Assembly: GCA_002452695.1 (NCBI GenBank)
Contig: DKFA01000122.1
Span: forward strand, 1 to 14,585
Length of the DNA: 14,585 nucleotides
Source: Dehalococcoidia bacterium UBA6808
GTDB taxonomy: Bacteria; Chloroflexota; Dehalococcoidia; GIF9; UBA5629
Direction: 5' to 3'
The notes under the pieces are model-generated. The model had not been told where the DNA came from. It made no database searches and saw only the letters and a list, made by a program, of their open reading frames with translations. A program made the translations under genes and the position numbers. Shown here one piece after another: positions 12,574 to 14,585 of the stretch; positions within the stretch are counted from its first letter, which is position 1, and every line of letters starts with the position of its first letter.

Positions 12574-14585
12574 CTATTTACCGCAACAGTGTTTGTATTT
12601 CTTGCCTGAGCCGCAGGGGCAGGGGTCGTTGCGGCCCACTTTATGCCCAACGGGAACGGCTGTTTTCTGGGGACGCGGCACCTCGCGTTTTTCCAGGCTG
12701 ACCTTGAAGATGGTGTGGGCGATATCGTGCTTGATGCTTGCCATCAGGCTGTCGAAGTAAGCGCCGCCTTCTTTCTTATACACGACCAGCGGATCGATCT
12801 GCCTTACCGATTGCAGACCGACGCTCGTGCGCAGGTGGTCCATGGCGGTCAGGTGCTCCTTCCAGTGATCGTCGATAATGCGGAGCATGACCAACCTCTC
12901 CACCAGGCGCATGTCGTTGGGCCCGATTGCGGCTTCCTTCTGCTCATACAGCTCACGGACGTGCTCGATCAGGCGCTCTTCAACCTTGTGCGCGTTCATA
13001 TCCGCCAGCGTCTTTTCATTGATGTCGTTAGGCAGCGGGCAGATATCCGCCACATCCTGCAGCAGTCCCTTATAATCCGGCTCGTCAAATCCGGCCCGGT
13101 CATAATATTCGTGCACGAGCTGAGTCAGTTCTTCCTCGATCATATCCAGGATGTTGGATTTGAGATCGGCGCCATGCAATATTTTGTCACGCTCACCATA
13201 GATAACTTCCCTGTGCTTATTGACCACGTTGTCGTAATCAACCAGGTGTTTACGGATATCGAAATGGAAAGCTTCGACTTTAACCTGCGAGTTCTCGATA
13301 GCCTTGCTGATCATGGGGTGTTCGATCGGCGTATTCTCATCCATGCCTGCCCATTCCATCACACCCTTGATGCGATCTCCACCGAAGCGGACAACAATGT
13401 CGTCCTCCAGCGAGACAAAGAACTGCGACTCGCCGGGATCACCCTGTCTTCCGGCGCGGCCGCGCAACTGGTTATCGATACGCCTGGCCTCGTGGCGTTC
13501 CGTGCCGATCACATTCAAACCGCCCAGGGCCACGACTTTGTCGTGCTCCTGCTGCCACTCTTCGCGCTTTTTCAAATACTCTTTCTCGTCGGCGAATTCC
13601 TCCCGCTCAGGCAGCTTGCCCCCCAGTATGATGTCCACACCACGGCCGGCCATGTTGGTAGCCACCGTGACAGCGCCCACTCGGCCGGCCTGGCGGATGA
13701 TCTCGGCTTCACGCTCGTGGTACCTGGCATTGAGCACCTCATGCCTGACGCCCCTGCGTTTCAACTGCTCACTGAGCAGCTCCGACTTCTCAATGGAAAC
13801 CGTGCCCACCAGCACGGGCTTGCCCTCTTTATGCCTCTTCTCGATTTCAGCGGCAATGGCCTTGAACTTGGACTGCTCATCCTTGTAGATGATATCGATG
13901 TTGTCCTTGCGCGCCAGCGGCCGGTTGGGGGGGATGACCACCACATCCAGTTTGTAGATTTTATACAGCTCTTCGGCCTCGGTCGCAGCCGTGCCGGTCA
14001 TGCCGGCCAGCTTGGCATACAGGCGGAAGAGGTTCTGGAAGGTGATCGTGGCCAGGGTTATGCTCTCCTTCTGTATCTTAACCTTTTCCTTGGCTTCGAT
14101 GGCCTGGTGCAGGCCCTCCGAATAGCGGCGGCCGAACATCAGCCTGCCGGTGAACTCGTCCACGATAATGACCTCGCCGTTTTTCACCATATAGTCGCGG
14201 TCACGGCGGAAAAGCACCTGGGCCTTGAGCGCATTATCGATGAACGGGCTGAGGCCGTAGTTGGAAGGGTCGTAAAGGTTGGGGGACTTGAGCAATCCCT
14301 CCCTGCGCAGCATGCCCTCCATGTGGTTGATGCCGGACTCGGTCAGGTAGACCTGGCGCTCACGTTCCTCAATCTTATAATCTTCGGGCGTAAGCTGTGC
14401 CACAAGGCGCGCCACGGTGTAGTAACGTTCGGCTGCTTCCTCGGCCTGACCGCTGATTATAAGCGGCGTGCGCGCCTCGTCGATCAGGATATTATCCACC
14501 TCATCGACGATGGCATAATTCAGCGGCCTCTGCACCTTTTGCGAGAGGTCGATGGCCATATTGTCGCGCAGATAATCGAAACCGA
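12574..14585 (-). CDS. secA: Protein translocase motor SecA, C-terminal part
   Basis: This ATPase drives post-translational export through SecYEG. The frame runs off the right edge: codons before the internal Met at 14559 read GFDYLRDN, the normal SecA context, so that Met is not the start. Visible in order are VDEVDNILIDEARTPLI (the DEAD-like Walker B region), VDEFTGRLM.GRRYSEGLHQA, TFQNLFRLYAKLAGMTGTA, the second nucleotide-fold motifs TNMAGRGVDIILGG and GRAGRQGDPG, the helical scaffold/wing region, DDHWKEHLTAMDHLR, and a C-terminal SEC-C zinc motif CPCGSGKKYKHCC. The linker before the zinc motif is short (KREVPRPQKTAVPVG). About 669 residues are in the window. It converges on the islet with only 42 bp between stops. 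Confidence 0.96.
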   Translation of the reverse strand, partial: GFDYLRDNMAIDLSQKVQRPLNYAIVDEVDNILIDEARTPLIISGQAEEAAERYYTVARLVAQLTPEDYKIEERERQVYLTESGINHMEGMLRREGLLKSPNLYDPSNYGLSPFIDNALKAQVLFRRDRDYMVKNGEVIIVDEFTGRLMFGRRYSEGLHQAIEAKEKVKIQKESITLATITFQNLFRLYAKLAGMTGTAATEAEELYKIYKLDVVVIPPNRPLARKDNIDIIYKDEQSKFKAIAAEIEKRHKEGKPVLVGTVSIEKSELLSEQLKRRGVRHEVLNARYHEREAEIIRQAGRVGAVTVATNMAGRGVDIILGGKLPEREEFADEKEYLKKREEWQQEHDKVVALGGLNVIGTERHEARRIDNQLRGRAGRQGDPGESQFFVSLEDDIVVRFGGDRIKGVMEWAGMDENTPIEHPMISKAIENSQVKVEAFHFDIRKHLVDYDNVVNKHREVIYGERDKILHGADLKSNILDMIEEELTQLVHEYYDRAGFDEPDYKGLLQDVADICPLPNDINEKTLADMNAHKVEERLIEHVRELYEQKEAAIGPNDMRLVERLVMLRIIDDHWKEHLTAMDHLRTSVGLQSVRQIDPLVVYKKEGGAYFDSLMASIKHDIAHTIFKVSLEKREVPRPQKTAVPVGHKVGRNDPCPCGSGKKYKHCCGK

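Overview
The window looks like a chromosomal segment of a bacterium, most likely from the Chloroflexota (Dehalococcoidia-like). That placement is an inference from gene content, fairly GC-rich core genes and mixed strands; no rRNA or tRNA is present to confirm it. The core genes are nnrD (partial), coaX, coaBC, valS, a conserved-looking unknown gene, polX and secA (partial).

Layout. Positions 1-2496 (+): the end of an NAD(P)H-hydrate dehydratase, then type III pantothenate kinase and the bifunctional CoaBC, which together supply three steps from pantothenate toward CoA. Directly behind coaBC lies a decayed hicB-hicA toxin-antitoxin relic (2493-2757). Valyl-tRNA synthetase (2882-5539, +) meets a 233-residue protein of unknown function (5536-6237, -) with overlapping stop codons. 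Upstream of that gene, on the same strand, is a PolX-type DNA polymerase with a PHP nuclease domain (6334-8055, -). The right edge is the C-terminal two thirds or so of SecA (12574-14585, -).

Between polX and secA (about 8.07-12.57 kb) sits an AT-rich accessory islet of three small two-gene modules in alternating orientation: (a) an unrecognised 185-residue protein plus a fused XRE-HTH/ImmA-IrrE metallopeptidase (+), preceded by a promoter wrapped in an 8-bp inverted repeat; (b) a ComF-like phosphoribosyltransferase overlapping a SLOG-fold nucleotide-binding protein (-), the best candidate for an undescribed nucleotide-based system; (c) a 71-residue protein plus a DUF2335 two-TM membrane protein (+), preceded by a perfect 13-bp palindrome at its -10. 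Between modules b and c is a GC-richer scar of a zinc alcohol dehydrogenase whose middle is deleted. No integrase, transposase, tRNA or direct-repeat boundary was seen, so the islet is a variable locus but not a demonstrable mobile element.

Three chromosomal genes (coaX, polX, the 233-aa gene) have an extended -10 (TGn + hexamer) very close to their start codon. For coaX and polX this predicts leaderless or nearly leaderless transcripts. No CRISPR array, tRNA, rRNA or riboswitch was recognised. All family assignments are from memory and motif reading; no search was run.
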